Source: Porphyra umbilicalis
Taxonomy: Eukaryota; Rhodophyta; Bangiophyceae; Bangiales; Bangiaceae
DNA length: 64,000 nt
Direction: 5' to 3'
Assembly (NCBI GenBank): GCA_002049455.2
Contig: KV918774.1
Coordinates: 1-64,000, forward strand
Shown here: one piece after another, positions 52,216 through 63,291 of the stretch
Layout of the letters: each line of letters opens with the position of its first letter
Position numbering within the stretch: position 1 is the stretch's first letter
Made by a program: the position numbers and the translations under genes
The notes under the pieces: generated by a model
Told to the model about the DNA's origin: nothing
The model's input: the letters and a program-made list of their open reading frames with translations, nothing else
Databases searched by the model: none

Positions 52216-53946
52216 TTGGAAGCAACCGCCCTCGGTCGGTCTTCTCAAGCCGGCGGCCACTCGGAGCCGCCGTTCCAACCAGACCACGAGTATGGCAGCC
52301 GGGGACGGGACTCGCGGGACAGGGACGGATCTCCCCGCCGCGACGTGTGGGCGCCGCCGGGCTGTCAAGGTCAAGGAGATCAAAAACCCGGTGGCCACGG
52401 CGGCAGTGGCTTCCATCCCAATCGCCAGCTTTCACCGAGGCGAAACTGGGTGCCGCCGGGCGAGCAGCGTCCCCATCAGCCCGGCGGCTTTTGGCCACTG
52501 AGCGAGGATTGGTGGCCGCCGGGTGGCCAAGCAAGTCATCAAGCCGGCGGCCACGCTGCACGCCACGACAACTGGGGGTCTCCGGGTGGTCAAGCAAGTC
52601 GTCAATCCGGCGGCCACGCGGCGCGCCAAGACAACTGGGGGCCGCCGGGAGGTCAAGAAAGTCGTCAATCCGGCGGCTACGCGGTACGCCAAGACAACTG
52701 CGGGCCGCCGGGACGTCACGCAAGTCGTCAAGTCGGCGGCCACGCGGGACCCTAAAACAACTGGGAGCCGCCGAGTGGAGGACCCTCCCAGACCGGCGAC
52801 TTTGAGCCGATCCGCTACAACTGGCAGGCGCCGGTCGGTGCCAGACTGCCGGACACCGGCGGCTACGGTGCGCGTCTGGGGCCCTCCGACCCGCCTTGCA
52901 CGGACGGACAGGATCCACCGGCTGCTGCCCCTTCCCCGCTAGCTAACGGCGGCGGATCGCCTCGAGTCGGCGGCGGCGCATCACCGGCCGCCGGTACCGG
53001 CGGCGACGCGCCCCGCCCTGACGGTCGAGTAGTGCCGGCTGTTTCCCGACCACCGCTAACCGGCGGCGGCGCGTCACCGGCCGTCGGTGCCGAAGGCGAC
53101 GCGCCGCGCACGTACGGACGAGCGCCGCCGGCTGTTGCTTCATCCCCGCAAGCCGGCGGCGGCGCATCACCGTCCGCCGGTACCGGCAGCGACCAGCCCC
53201 GCCCTGACAGACACGTGCCGCCGGCTGTTGCCCGACCACCGCTTACCGGCGGCGGCGCATCACGGGCCACCGGTATCAACGGCGACGCGCCTCGCCCGTA
53301 CGGACAGGCGTTGCCGGCTGTTTATTTATCCCCGCAAGCCGGCGACGGCGCACCCCCGGCCGCCCGTACCGGCGGCGAGGCGCACCGCCCTGACGGTCAA
53401 GGGCCGCCGGCTGTTTCCCGCCCACTTCTAGCCGGCGGCGGCGCGTCACCGGCCGCCGGTACCGGCGGCGACGCGCCCCGCACGGTCGGACAAGCGCCGC
53501 CGGATGTTGTTACATCCCCGCCAGCCGGTGGCGGCGCATTACCATCCCACGGATCCGGCGGCGACGCGCCCCGCACCGTCGGCCCAGTACCGCCTGCTGC
53601 TGGCCAATCTTCGCTAGCCGGCGGCGGCGCATCACCGGCCGGCACAATCGGCAGCGACGAGCCCCAAACTGGCGGACAAGTGCCGCCGGCTGTTGCCCAA
53701 CCATCGCAAGCCGGCCGCGGCGCATCACCGGCCTCTGGTTCCGGCGGCGACGCGCCCTGCCGTGACGGTCCAGTGCCGCCGGCTGTTGGTTCATCCCCGC
53801 AAGCCAGCGGCGGCGGATTGTCCCGAGCCGGCGGCGACGCCTCACCGGCCGGCGCAACCGGCGGCGACGAGCCCGGCCGTGACGGACCAGCACCGCCGGC
53901 TGCTGCCCAATCGCGGCTAGCCTGTGGCGGTGGCACGTTCGTCTAG
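52216..53946 (+). pseudogene. Repeat-rich Gly/Pro/Gln ORF upstream of the H4 Myb gene
   Basis: One frame is open except for a TAA at about 52756. It first encodes ~20-residue repeats (SRQSGGHAARQDNWGPPGG; 60-bp DNA period, 52.49-52.75 kb), then ~31-residue repeats (PPAVARPPLTGGGAS; 93-bp period, about ten units, 52.95-53.93 kb). It ends at TAG 53944-53946. A +1 slip at the end would run it into the Myb ORF frame (RLGGPEGVPFMPPS), so it was probably the disordered N-terminus of that protein before frameshifts. The H3 Myb protein has a comparable disordered N-terminus. Confidence 0.5.
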
Positions 53947-53960
53947 GCGGTCCCGAAGGC

Positions 53961-55106
53961 GTGCCGTTTATGCCTCCTTCCCCATCTGTGGGTGGCGGCG
54001 AGGGCGTTGATCTGCTTGCCGCAACCTACGCGCCAGCTGCCACGGGGCCTGGGCTTGGCTGGACCGACGAGGAGTGGGTGGCCCTCAGCAGGGCCTACCT
54101 GTCTTCATCATTGGACGCTGTGAACGGGCCGGACCAGACTGGGACAACCTTTTGGGCGGATAAGGTCTGGCAGTGGAAGAGCCCATTGGCCGGTCGCCCT
54201 GGCGCACGACGGCCCCCCGAGCGCAGTGTCGGGGGGGTGCAGAAGCAGTGGGACAAGATCCGGAGGGGGGTGAACGAGTTTGGCTCGCACTACCTGGCCG
54301 TTAAGCGGCTGTCGCTGAGAGGCAACCCGAGTGACGAGGATTTGATCAGCGCCGCTGAGGCGTGCTTTTGCGGGCTCAACATTTACGAGGCGATGCGGAA
54401 GGACCGGGCATCCGACAAGGCGAAAGGCAAGACAACGAAACGGAAGGCGAAGCAGGCGACCTGCCCGTGGGTGTCGTGTTGGCGGGTGTTACGCCACGTC
54501 GACAGGTTAAGCGGCGCCGCCGGGGCCGCCGCCGCAGACGAAGGCGCTGGCGGCGCCGACTCCTCAAGAGCGTCTGCCGGCGGCCGTGCCTCCCCAAGCG
54601 AGACGGACGAGAGGGAGAACGGGCCGCCGGCTGCGGGTGCCTTCCATGCACGTCCGTGCGGTTCTAAGGCGGCCAAGCGAGAGATGAGTGAGGACATCCG
54701 CGCGTCGCGGATGCTCAGGGACAGCTCGGACGCTTTGCTGGCTCTGGCGCGGGCAACGAAGGAGCGGAAAACTGTGGCGTTTTTCAACACCGCGGAGATG
54801 CGCGACACCCCCGAAACGATTGCCTTCCGCCAGATACACGCGCGCAAGCTGATGGCGGCGGCTGGCATTGACTTGTCCTCGTCCCCGCCGGCGATGTCGT
54901 CGGGCCCGGCGGGGACGGCCGCCGCCTTGGCGACGGACGCGGAATCGTCGACCGCACCGGCGGCCGTGTCGGAGGTGCATCCGCCGCCGCCGGCCGGAAA
55001 GAAGCCGGCGGCAGTCGAGTCCGAGGTGAAATCGCCGGTGGCGTCTGGGGACAACACGCCGGCGGCGCCTTCGACGACAGATCCTGTTCCCAAGACGGCA
55101 GGCTGA
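53961..55106 (+). CDS. Harbinger-associated Myb/SANT-like protein of H4
   Basis: 381 codons from MPFMPPSPSVGGG. A SANT/Myb-like region is visible: GLGWTDEEWVALSRAYLSSS, TFWADKVWQW and GGVQKQWDKIRRGVNEF. It is followed by GNPSDEDLISAAEACFCGLN, IYEAMRKDRASDKAKGK and CPWVSCWRVLRHVDRLSG, each with a counterpart in the H3 protein. The C-terminal helical block ERKTVAFFNTAEMRDTPETI matches the H3 AAFFNVAENKGTDEA block. The tail is Pro/Ala-rich. It is convergent to the transposase, as in H3. The likely role is recognition of the element ends. The start may lie further upstream. Confidence 0.8.
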   Translation: MPFMPPSPSVGGGEGVDLLAATYAPAATGPGLGWTDEEWVALSRAYLSSSLDAVNGPDQTGTTFWADKVWQWKSPLAGRPGARRPPERSVGGVQKQWDKIRRGVNEFGSHYLAVKRLSLRGNPSDEDLISAAEACFCGLNIYEAMRKDRASDKAKGKTTKRKAKQATCPWVSCWRVLRHVDRLSGAAGAAAADEGAGGADSSRASAGGRASPSETDERENGPPAAGAFHARPCGSKAAKREMSEDIRASRMLRDSSDALLALARATKERKTVAFFNTAEMRDTPETIAFRQIHARKLMAAAGIDLSSSPPAMSSGPAGTAAALATDAESSTAPAAVSEVHPPPPAGKKPAAVESEVKSPVASGDNTPAAPSTTDPVPKTAG

Positions 55107-55629
55107 GGCGGGCCGAGCCGTGGCGCTCGGTCCCAGGTGACGAAGCAGGCGCAGGCGGCGGCAGCACTTGCTGCCCCGTCGACTACTTTGAATGAAGACG
55201 ATCAGGTGTACTTGGTGCCCATGCACCACAACAATGCGGCGGACGACGCCGACTGTGCTGTTCAAGACGCCAACGGGGACGATGACCATTCCTAGTCCCT
55301 GTAGTGTTTAACGTGTACAAGCTTTGTTCTGTAGCGTGCCAAAGGGTTTTCTTCCCGGTAAGGCAGGGTTTTTTGTCCTACTTCTGTGCACCGCGCATCC
55401 TACCACGAATGCGCAGCACCCCACGTGGATCCCCTGCATTCTCTGCCACTGATGATTACCTCGCACAAACACCGGTGACGGGCGCTACACCCCCCACACA
55501 TTTCGGCGTATGAGCGCCAACGGCAACATGCCCGGTCCCTTCCGCGCACCAAACACCCGCCACCGGTTTCACCAACGCCGGCGACTGGCCACTCACATGT
55601 AGTTGTCTCCCTTGCCCGCCCCTCCCCCC

Positions 55630-56350
55630 GTAAACGCAGAGCCACCGCCGGCCATACCGACGCCGGCGGCAACCCGCCCCGCCGAATGGCCGCCGCCGGC
55701 CGTACAAATGCCGGCGGCAGCACACCCGCTCCCCTTCTCACCTCACACGAGGGCCGCCGGTCTCACAAACGCCGGCGGCCGAGTAGTCACAGATGGTCGT
55801 CCGCCTTGCCCACCAATCCCGACGATATGTGCCCGCGTCAGCAATATCAACACAGGCGGCGACACACCAGCACCCCTCTTTGCCCGACACGCCCGCCGCC
55901 GGTCTTGCCAGCGCCGGCGGCGGAGCAGGAACAGGTGGAACCCTCCCTTTCCCGCCCCCCTCCCAACACGGAGAGCCGCCTCCGGCAATACCGACGCCGG
56001 CGGCGACGCACCAGCACCCCTCCCCGCTTAACACGCCCGCCGCCGGGCTTGCCAACGCCGGCGGCGCAGCAGTCATTGGTGAGCGCATCCCTTGCCCGCC
56101 CCCCCCCCAACACGCAGACCCGCCGTTGGCAGTACCGACGCCGGCGGCGACACACAAGCAGCACTCCCCGCGCGACACGCCCGCCGCCGGTCTTGCAAAT
56201 GCCGGCGGCGGAGCAGTCACAGGTGGACGCCTTCCTTTCACGTCGCCCCCCCCCAACACACAGAGCCGCCGCCGGCAATACCGACGCCGGCGGCAGCCCG
56301 CCCCTTCCCATGCCCGCCGGACACGTGTTCCGCCGGTGTGGCCAACGCCG
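55630..56350. repeat. ~146-bp tandem array in H4
   Basis: AATACCGACGCCGGCGGC-type words recur near 55651, 55985, 56133 and 56275, and CCGCCGGTCTTGCCAACGCC lies between them. About five imperfect units fill the gap between the two H4 genes. Confidence 0.7.
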
Positions 56351-56362
56351 AAGGCTCGGCAG

Positions 56363-58417
56363 TCACATGAAGACGTCGACTCTGTCCGCCGCTCCCCAAA
56401 AAGATGCTCTCCTGGCGACGATATCGAACGAAAAAGAAACCCTGCGCAGCAGGGAAAAAAGAAAACCTTTTATACTCCCACGTAGGGCGCAAGAAGCGTG
56501 CTTCATGTCCACCCACACGTGTTCAGCAAGGTCATGCCTCAACCGCTCGTGCTCCTCCTCGTCCCGTGCCTCCGCCAAAGCGTTCAGCGCGTGGCCAAAA
56601 CTTTCGGCAGGAAGCGCGCCGGCCGGCGCAATGACAGGGGCGGCCACACCTGCAGGCGGGCCGTCGCTGCCCCAAGGACTGTTCTCATTGCTCTGTGGAC
56701 TGCCCCCGGCCGCACCGCCGCCGGCGGCGTGGCTGCCTCGATCTCCCGTCGGATCCGTCCCACCGCCCCCACCACCAGCGGCCCCGCCGCCGACAGCGCC
56801 AACACCGGCGGCGTGGCTGCCACTAACAGCCATCATACCCGTCCCACCACCGCCACCCCCACCAGCCCCGCCGCCGGCTGCGCCAACACCGGCGGCGGAA
56901 GCATGACCATCAGGACCCAAAACCGTCTCACCACCACCACCCCCACCAGCCCCGCCGCCGGCTGCGCCAACACCCGCGGCGGGAGCACCACCATCAGGAC
57001 CCAAACCCGTCTCACCACCGCCACCCCCACCAGCCCCGCCGCCGGCTGCGCCAACACCGGCGTCGGGAGCACCTCCAATAGGAATACATCCCGTCCCACC
57101 ACCGCGACCCCCAGCAACCCCGTCGCCGGCCGCAGCGCCGGCTGCACCACCGGCCGCGGACGGGGTCTCAGCAGCCCCGTTCCGCACGCCCTCGGCTCCG
57201 CCATCGACTGTGCCTCCGCCGCCGCTACCGCCGGCCGCTGCCTGGGCCGTGGCCGTCATTCGAGTGCGTGACACGTACCCATCGCGTCGCTTCTCCGTCA
57301 CCATATTGTGTAAGATGGCCACCGCCTTCGCGACGGTAACCATTGACTCGACGGTGACATGCCGTGCGGGGTGTTAAGCAATGTGGAAGCGTGCAGTTAG
57401 AACGGCTTATAGCCGTTCCACATCTTTCCTCAAAGCTTCTTGGAGACGGTTCAATGTCGTCTCAACTTCTGTGGTGGGGTCGGGGGTCGGAGACACGAAA
57501 AATGCAAAGGGAGGGTAAATTCCATCAACCAGATAATACAAGAGCGTGCGGGTGGTGCCGTTAGCTGTGTATGAAAACGTACGAGGCGGCCACTCGCCTC
57601 CCGTCACAGACAAATACAGAGGGGAAGCATGCAAAACATTGAGGTCATTCTGAGAACCAGGGCAACCAACAAACAAATGCCATATCCATAGGTCCTCATC
57701 GCAAACAGTTTCTATTCCCACAGAGCGTTTGACGTGCCGATTCTTATACATGCCGGCAAACGCCTTGGGGCAGTCAGCCCACTCCCAATGGCTGCAGTCC
57801 AGCGATCCCATACACCCAGGCAATCCCCGTTGCGCATTGCGCTCCAGGATACGCTTCAGCTCGGCCGGGGTGGGGGGACGCAAATAAGCCGGACCAACCT
57901 CATCCACAATGAAACGTAGAAGCTCTCGAACAGACATAGCTATGGTCGATGCGAACAAATGAACGTATTCATCAGTTCGAGCGGGCGCCTCTCCGTAAGC
58001 AATCACTCGGAAAGCAGCCACCACCTTTTGCAAGAGGTGTGCCTGCGGTCTGCCCGTCGCGTTCATACGTTGCGCAAAGAAGGGGCGACCCTTCACGGCG
58101 TGGTAGATACGCAAAAACACTGACCGGGGCACACGGAACCGTCTCTCAAAGTCCGCCTCGTCGTGTACGGGAGGGGACCCGTCCAATCCAAAATAGTCCC
58201 TCAAAATAGCTCGCAAACCTGATCGAAAATCACGGTTCTTGTTCTTCCGGCGACCAGGCACCGACCCAATATACCGCCGCCGGCCGAGCCGCGACCGGCG
58301 GATGCGACGACGATAGCGCCACAGCGCCTGAACGTGGGCCGCCACCGCGGTGGCAATTTCGCCGTCGATGGGGTACGCCAGCATCGCATCCGCAAAGACG
58401 TCGAGTGGATCGTCCAT
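56363..58417 (-). pseudogene. PIF/Harbinger DDE transposase of H4 (two nonsense codons)
   Basis: Start MDDPLDVFADAM at 58417. RRKNKNRDFRSGLRAILRDYF matches the H3 protein, as does most of the following 300 residues. The core has D in GSLDCSHWEW, D in GSQNDLNVL and E in DVERL, followed by LVDGIYPPF-type conservation. A TAA (57407-57409) falls directly after the catalytic-Glu block and a second TAA (57374-57376) interrupts IA-HPARH. The same frame continues to a Gly/Ala-rich tail built of ~30-residue repeats and ends at 56363. Both stops are single-base changes from sense codons seen in H3 (Tyr, Leu). The copy is inactive. Confidence 0.9.
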
Positions 58418-59192
58418 CGTGGGAAGAAGACGGTGTGGTCGACGGTGACGTCGTCCGTGGATACGGGCGTCGCGACGCGCCTGTCGCCGTCACACAATCA
58501 CGCCGCGGGGCGTCAAAAGGACCTCGTCCCACTGCCCCCTCCGACAGGCCCACAAGTTTATCCCATCTCCCAGACTCCAACGTTCCCAACCCCCCGCCGC
58601 GAGCACGGACAGAATCGATCTCGCGAGGCTGCGGAAACCAGAGCCTTGGGATACCGCCGCCGTGCCCTGATTCACGCTGTGCGCGCCACCGAGAGCGGCA
58701 GCGGAGCGACCCACCGCACCCCCAACGTGCGTCCAATGGGGTGTCCTGAAACGGTCAGACTCGTTCAGGCTTTTCTGGGTCTCGATAGGGATCGCAGACA
58801 TCGTAGACGGCCCCGGAAAGCGCCAGTATCAGGCCGTAAGATTTCAAATCTGGTCATGCCACGTGAGCTCGTTTTCCGAAAGGAACCGAATCTGAAACAG
58901 CCAATGGCACGCCAGGAAAAAATGGGGAGGAGCAGCGGGTCCCCCCAAATCGGTGAGAAAATGGGGGACGGGGGCGCCTCCCCCATTTCGGACGCATGAA
59001 TGTCCAAGAGCTTATCCGATTCAGATTAACTGTATTCAAAATCTATCTGAGCGTTTTGGGGTGCCTGACGTCGCTGTGGGACCCTCCCCATCCCCAAGAG
59101 CTGAAATAAAGGCACGTGGCACATTATTGAGACACGTTTCTGACACGTCAGCATATTTGACCTTGGGGAAGACGTTGTTGGGTGTGCTCTAA

Positions 59193-62100
59193 GAGCATTC
59201 CCACCAATGTCGGGCCGACTGTCTGAAACGGAAAATTGAAACCGCTACGTGTGGCCCTGCGAGTGGTCAGTTGCCACCGGGCCAACGCTTTGCCAACGGA
59301 CAATGTAATGGGTGAAAATGAGTGGGCTACCTTTCGAAGTTCTGAGCGCCGTTGGCCTTGGCGTTGTCGGCCACGGTGGGTTATTGCGAACGAAGGACAC
59401 GTATCAGCGTCGTCGCAAGTATCTAAATGAAGAGGCGGCCGTCGAATACGTGCTGAACATGTTTCGGAAAGCGTGTGAACGGGGCCGAAAGCGCCCAAAT
59501 CAAGGCAATGTAGCGAGACACGTTGGGGCCCTTCGGTACCAAATTGGATTGAATCCGCACGAGTGCGTGACCTGTGTTGCGGTCGCACCCCCTCAGGTTG
59601 TGCAAGGCGTTGGAGGATGAGTCATCCCGGTCGAACGGTCGTCTGCGGCCGCAGTGGCCTGCCGATTAGTGCAAACGAGTGGCCCAAGAGCCGAACTGCT
59701 TATCGCGAAAACATCTAGCGACCTCGTAAACGCTCCGCCAACTGGCAGATGATTGTGGAAGGAAAATGTTGTGTTCACAAGAGGCTTTGGGAGAACTCTG
59801 GTGAGCGACGCGCTGCGTGCAAAACTAAACCTGGTGTCAGGATCTGATTTTTGCTGCATGGTTCACGACAAGAAAAGAAGTCGTGATCCACCATATCCCG
59901 TTCACTCCCTCACAACAGGAAGAGTAGGAAGTCGCTACATGACCTCCTAGACCATATTTTGTCTCTCCCGGGGCCACCTGGAGGAGCCTCTGATGCGTAG
60001 ACAGGGGGGGGAGGGGCAGGGGGGGTGGTTGAGAGAAACGCGCTGGGGGGGCGCTGGGGGAGGCGGTAGCCGACGCGCCACAGTGCGGCGCGCTGTCCGC
60101 CACGGCCGCCGCCGCCGACGCGGCCGGTTGCGCGTCTCCGCCCGCGCACGTCGTCTCCCCCCCCCCCCTCCCCCGCCGCGACAATCACCTCTGCCTTTTT
60201 CGCCAGCAGGGCATGGCCGCCTGGTGCAGCCCTGCATGCAGGGCCGCCCCTCTGCATGCAGGGCCGCCCCCTTTGCATGCAAATAGCGCCGCTCGAGCGG
60301 CGCCTCAAACAAAGCGTCGGCGTGCTCCCACAACCGAAAGAAATTATGCGCTGACTCGAGACAATCTGAAAGGCACCCCTCAGCAACAACGGCCGGGGCT
60401 CCCTGCCCGAGTGGAACCTCACGCCCCCAGGCAAGGTGGGCGGGAGGTCGGCACAGCTCGTTGCTGACAACCGCCGCCTCCGGGTGCGCCCCCGCAGCGT
60501 ACCCCCTCGGCCACGGCTGGGCGCTCTCTTTCTTTTCAAAGTCCGCGACTCACCCTTCTTTCCCCTGCAACGGGCCGGCGGGGGGGAGGGACCAGGGGGA
60601 GGGGGAGCGGGAGGAGGCGAACCGGGCGAAGGAAGAGCAGGCGTGGGGGGAGCGTGGGGATGAGGCCGTGGCTGTGGCGAGGGAGGGGTGTCGGTGGAAG
60701 GAGGACCGGGCGTGGGGGAAGCGTGGGGATGCGGCCATGGCGGTGGCGAGGGAGGGGAACCGGGGGAAGGGGGGCCGGCCGTTTTCGGAACGTTGGGATG
60801 AGGCCGTGGCGGCAGCGATGGCGTCAACCCGGGTGGGCAGTGGGGAACGGGGTGGGGAGCTGTGAAGCGGCGGCAGCGGTTGCGGCAGCGGCGGTGTGCT
60901 GTGGTCACGTCGAGTGTGCGCGGTGGCCGCTGTGGTGACGGTGGTTGCGGTGTTGGACGTGCGCGTCGTGGGGAGGAGTGCCTGGCGGCGGCGGCGGTGG
61001 CGGCGGCGGGGATGTGTGTGGCGGTTGTGGCGGCGGTGGCCGCCGTGGTGGCCCGGATGCGCGGTGAGGCACGGGGAGGGGGGGCTGGCAGCGGGGACGG
61101 GCGGGCCGCGTGGGCGGGGTGCACGGGGCCTTGAGCGAGAGACGTACACGGAACGCTAGTATGCGTCGTTTTCTTTCCATGAAGCCACAGACGTGCAGGC
61201 CATCATAGTAGCGACTGCCAGAACATTGCTAAAGGGGAGACGCTGCAGAGGTGGGCTCCCCATCCTTAATGAACCGCGTGCAAGATGTCTCAGGAAGTGT
61301 CGTCCTATCCTTATCAACCTGTATTAAAAAATCACAAAGCAGATCGCTGCACGAAGGTCGAGAAGTTGAGTGCACGTTATCTGTTACCAGTACCAAATAG
61401 AATGTCATGACCAGAAGTGCAGAGAAACCCGGAAGCGATCCGTTAAAGCTCGTTTTCCTCAATTTCGCGATGTGCAGTGCGTGTGCGTGTCGCTCTCTAC
61501 TGTGCGAGTTCCACATTACGCTGACTAGGGCGGTTTCGAAGACGGTGGGACGCCCGGTCACGGGGCTGGGCTGTCCGAAACAAGCCAAAGCTGGGCCAGA
61601 GAGTGTCAATAGAGGGCCTTGACCGACCTCCAGGCACTTCTGAGTGCTTATTTGCGCACTGGGGTGGTTGCCCCGTGCAGTTGTGAGCACTGCAGATACC
61701 TGTGGACGGGTAAACGTTGACAGGCCAGGCATCAGGCTTCCTGTTGACCCATGCACTTGCTCGTCAATGCATGAACGTTGCCGCTAGCTTTGACGTCCCC
61801 GCCAATTGGCGCTTGTCAGCCAACGAAGAGCCCACACCCCTCTCTAGCCTGCCAGCGCTGCCCCCTGACCCGCCCCGCGCGACCCTCCCTCGCAGAGTAC
61901 CCCGTCCGCAACCACGCAGCAGCGTCCCGGTGGCCGGGGTACAGCCCGCAGCTACAGTCAGTATCCGCTTTAATGACACCCTTGCGCACTTGGTCAACTA
62001 TCCAGGTTGCTGGATTGTTGCTGACTGCGTCGCCACATCTGCAGGATCTGACCAATGAGATGCCCTCGGGCGACTCTGTCGTCTGCAAACAGTTGAATAC

Positions 62101-62570
62101 TGCGTTCTCGTGCGCCCTCGGGCAAGGAAAATCCCTCAGTTATATGACATGTCATAAAACTGGAGCGCATATAACCGGATATTGACTGTACATCCCTACG
62201 GCGACCGCCGGCGTACTTCTCACGGGCCTCTGACCTTGTCGCCTCTGCCACAACTCCCCCTTTCGCGCACTTTCTGTGTAGGGTATTGTCCTTGCATGAA
62301 CTTGTGGCGACCTGGACAGTAGCAAAACAAGAACAGGACATGTTTTGATTGGTGCTCTGCTGATTTCCTGCCAATTCATGGGCCAAAAGTTTGGCTCTGG
62401 CGCAATTACTCGTGTTGACATCGGCAACAGTTCCTGGCAGACAAATGCTACCGCGCACGCTCCCGCTGTGGGGTGGAGTAACGGTAATGCCAGGGTTGGA
62501 TTGTGGATTAGTAGGGTTGAGTCGTGTAGTTGGGGTTGGATCGTGTAATAGGTACCACTAACGGTGTACT
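59193..62570. mobile_element. H5: family-1 Harbinger A arm, interrupted and open-ended
   Basis: It starts GAGCATTCCCACCAATGTC right after TAA (59190-59192) and follows the A arm of H1/H2 for about 500 bp. It is interrupted at 59693 and resumes at 61480, matching H1 around 8.1-8.4 kb and H2 around 21.05-21.3 kb; weaker similarity continues to about 62.5 kb. No B end is in the window. No gene is seen in it. Confidence 0.75.
59694..61479. mobile_element. Putative CACTG-type insertion in the H5 arm (1.8 kb)
   Basis: The arm homology breaks at 59693 and resumes at 61480. The insert ends are AACTGCTTATCGCGAAAA on the left and, inverted, CACTGCACATCGCGAAAT on the right. A 2-bp CG could be the duplication. 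The interior is GC-rich with Pro/Arg ORFs and no transposase, so it would be a non-autonomous CMC/CACTA-like element. Confidence 0.5.
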
Positions 62571-62846
62571 AAGAGAGCGTGTGGCAAAAAAGCCGCGGGT
62601 TTGAGCCCCGGATCGCTCGAAAAGAAGCCAGTCGCTATCAGGGCGTGCGGCTATCAGGGCGTGCGCGCCCCCCACCTCCGCTACGCCCCCACCGCCTCCA
62701 TATGAGGCGCTGCGCGCCTGATGTAGCGCGCACTTTTTCGGCGCCCCGCACGCTCCATGGGGGCGCCTGTGCAGTGTTTTCCGGGGCAAATCCTAGAGGC
62801 AGCCACGCTCCGCTCTGCGCGAAAAACGCAGTGTCATCTCGGCATG
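62571..62846. other. Short unassigned stretch with a B-box-like motif
   Basis: GGTTTGAGCCC at 62598-62608 resembles a pol III B box with one mismatch, and a 16-bp tandem duplication (GCTATCAGGGCGTGCG) follows at about 62634-62668. No cloverleaf can be drawn, so I do not call a tRNA or SINE. Confidence 0.3.
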
Positions 62847-62848
62847 TA

Positions 62849-63289
62849 TTGCTGATCCCCCAATTCTGTCCTCGTCGACCAGGAACGGTTCCTGGCGGTA
62901 CGGTTCTTGTGGAACTGGCCATCTATTGGTTAAACGCAGCCGTAAACAGCTGCTCAGCACGAATCTGAGGCGTCCTATTGGCTCTCCCTCCGCCACTTCC
63001 GTGCAGAACCGAGATCCTTCTTTTTCTTGAGATTTTCTTCCGATCCCTTCCGTGTCAAGGGAGCAACTGGCCCGCAATCGTTGGGATATCGAGATTTTCT
63101 GGGAGATACGCAGAAAAGTGCAGAAAAACGAAGGCGTCGATTGTGCGATTGGGGGCCGTACGGGCACATTCTGTAAAGATCGGGCCGGACATGCACTGCT
63201 GTCGGACTGCTCGACCAATGAGAGATCTGCATTCATTGCCGTTCCACTACCGTTCCGGGGCGATGAGGACAGAATTGGGGGATCAGCAA
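62849..63289. mobile_element. 441-bp MITE with TA duplication
   Basis: Terminal inverted repeats TTGCTGATCCCCCAATTCTG plus about ten more bases; TA at 62847-62848 and 63290-63291. Another copy of this end is at 50271. The interior is non-coding. It is probably a Tc1/mariner-type non-autonomous element. Confidence 0.82.
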
Positions 63290-63291
63290 TA

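Larger units (their letters stand above)
50313..59189. mobile_element. H4: second coding PIF/Harbinger family (8.9 kb)
   Basis: Ends GAGCACGCCCAACAACGTC (left) and, inverted, GAGCACACCCAACAACGTC (right) continue for about 28 bp. Flanks are TCA (50310-50312) and TAA (59190-59192). It contains a repeat-rich ORF and Myb/SANT gene (+), tandem arrays, and a transposase (-). The right arm contains TTGAGACACGTTTCTG, also found in the B arms of family 1, and in both families the transposase lies nearest that arm. Apart from the internal end-like copy at 50491-50520, the ~1.3 kb between the left end and 51.6 kb shows no gene. Confidence 0.85.

Noticed and set aside
62598-62608. Possible tRNA or SINE from a B-box-like word
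   Set aside because: No A box at the right distance and no cloverleaf can be drawn.
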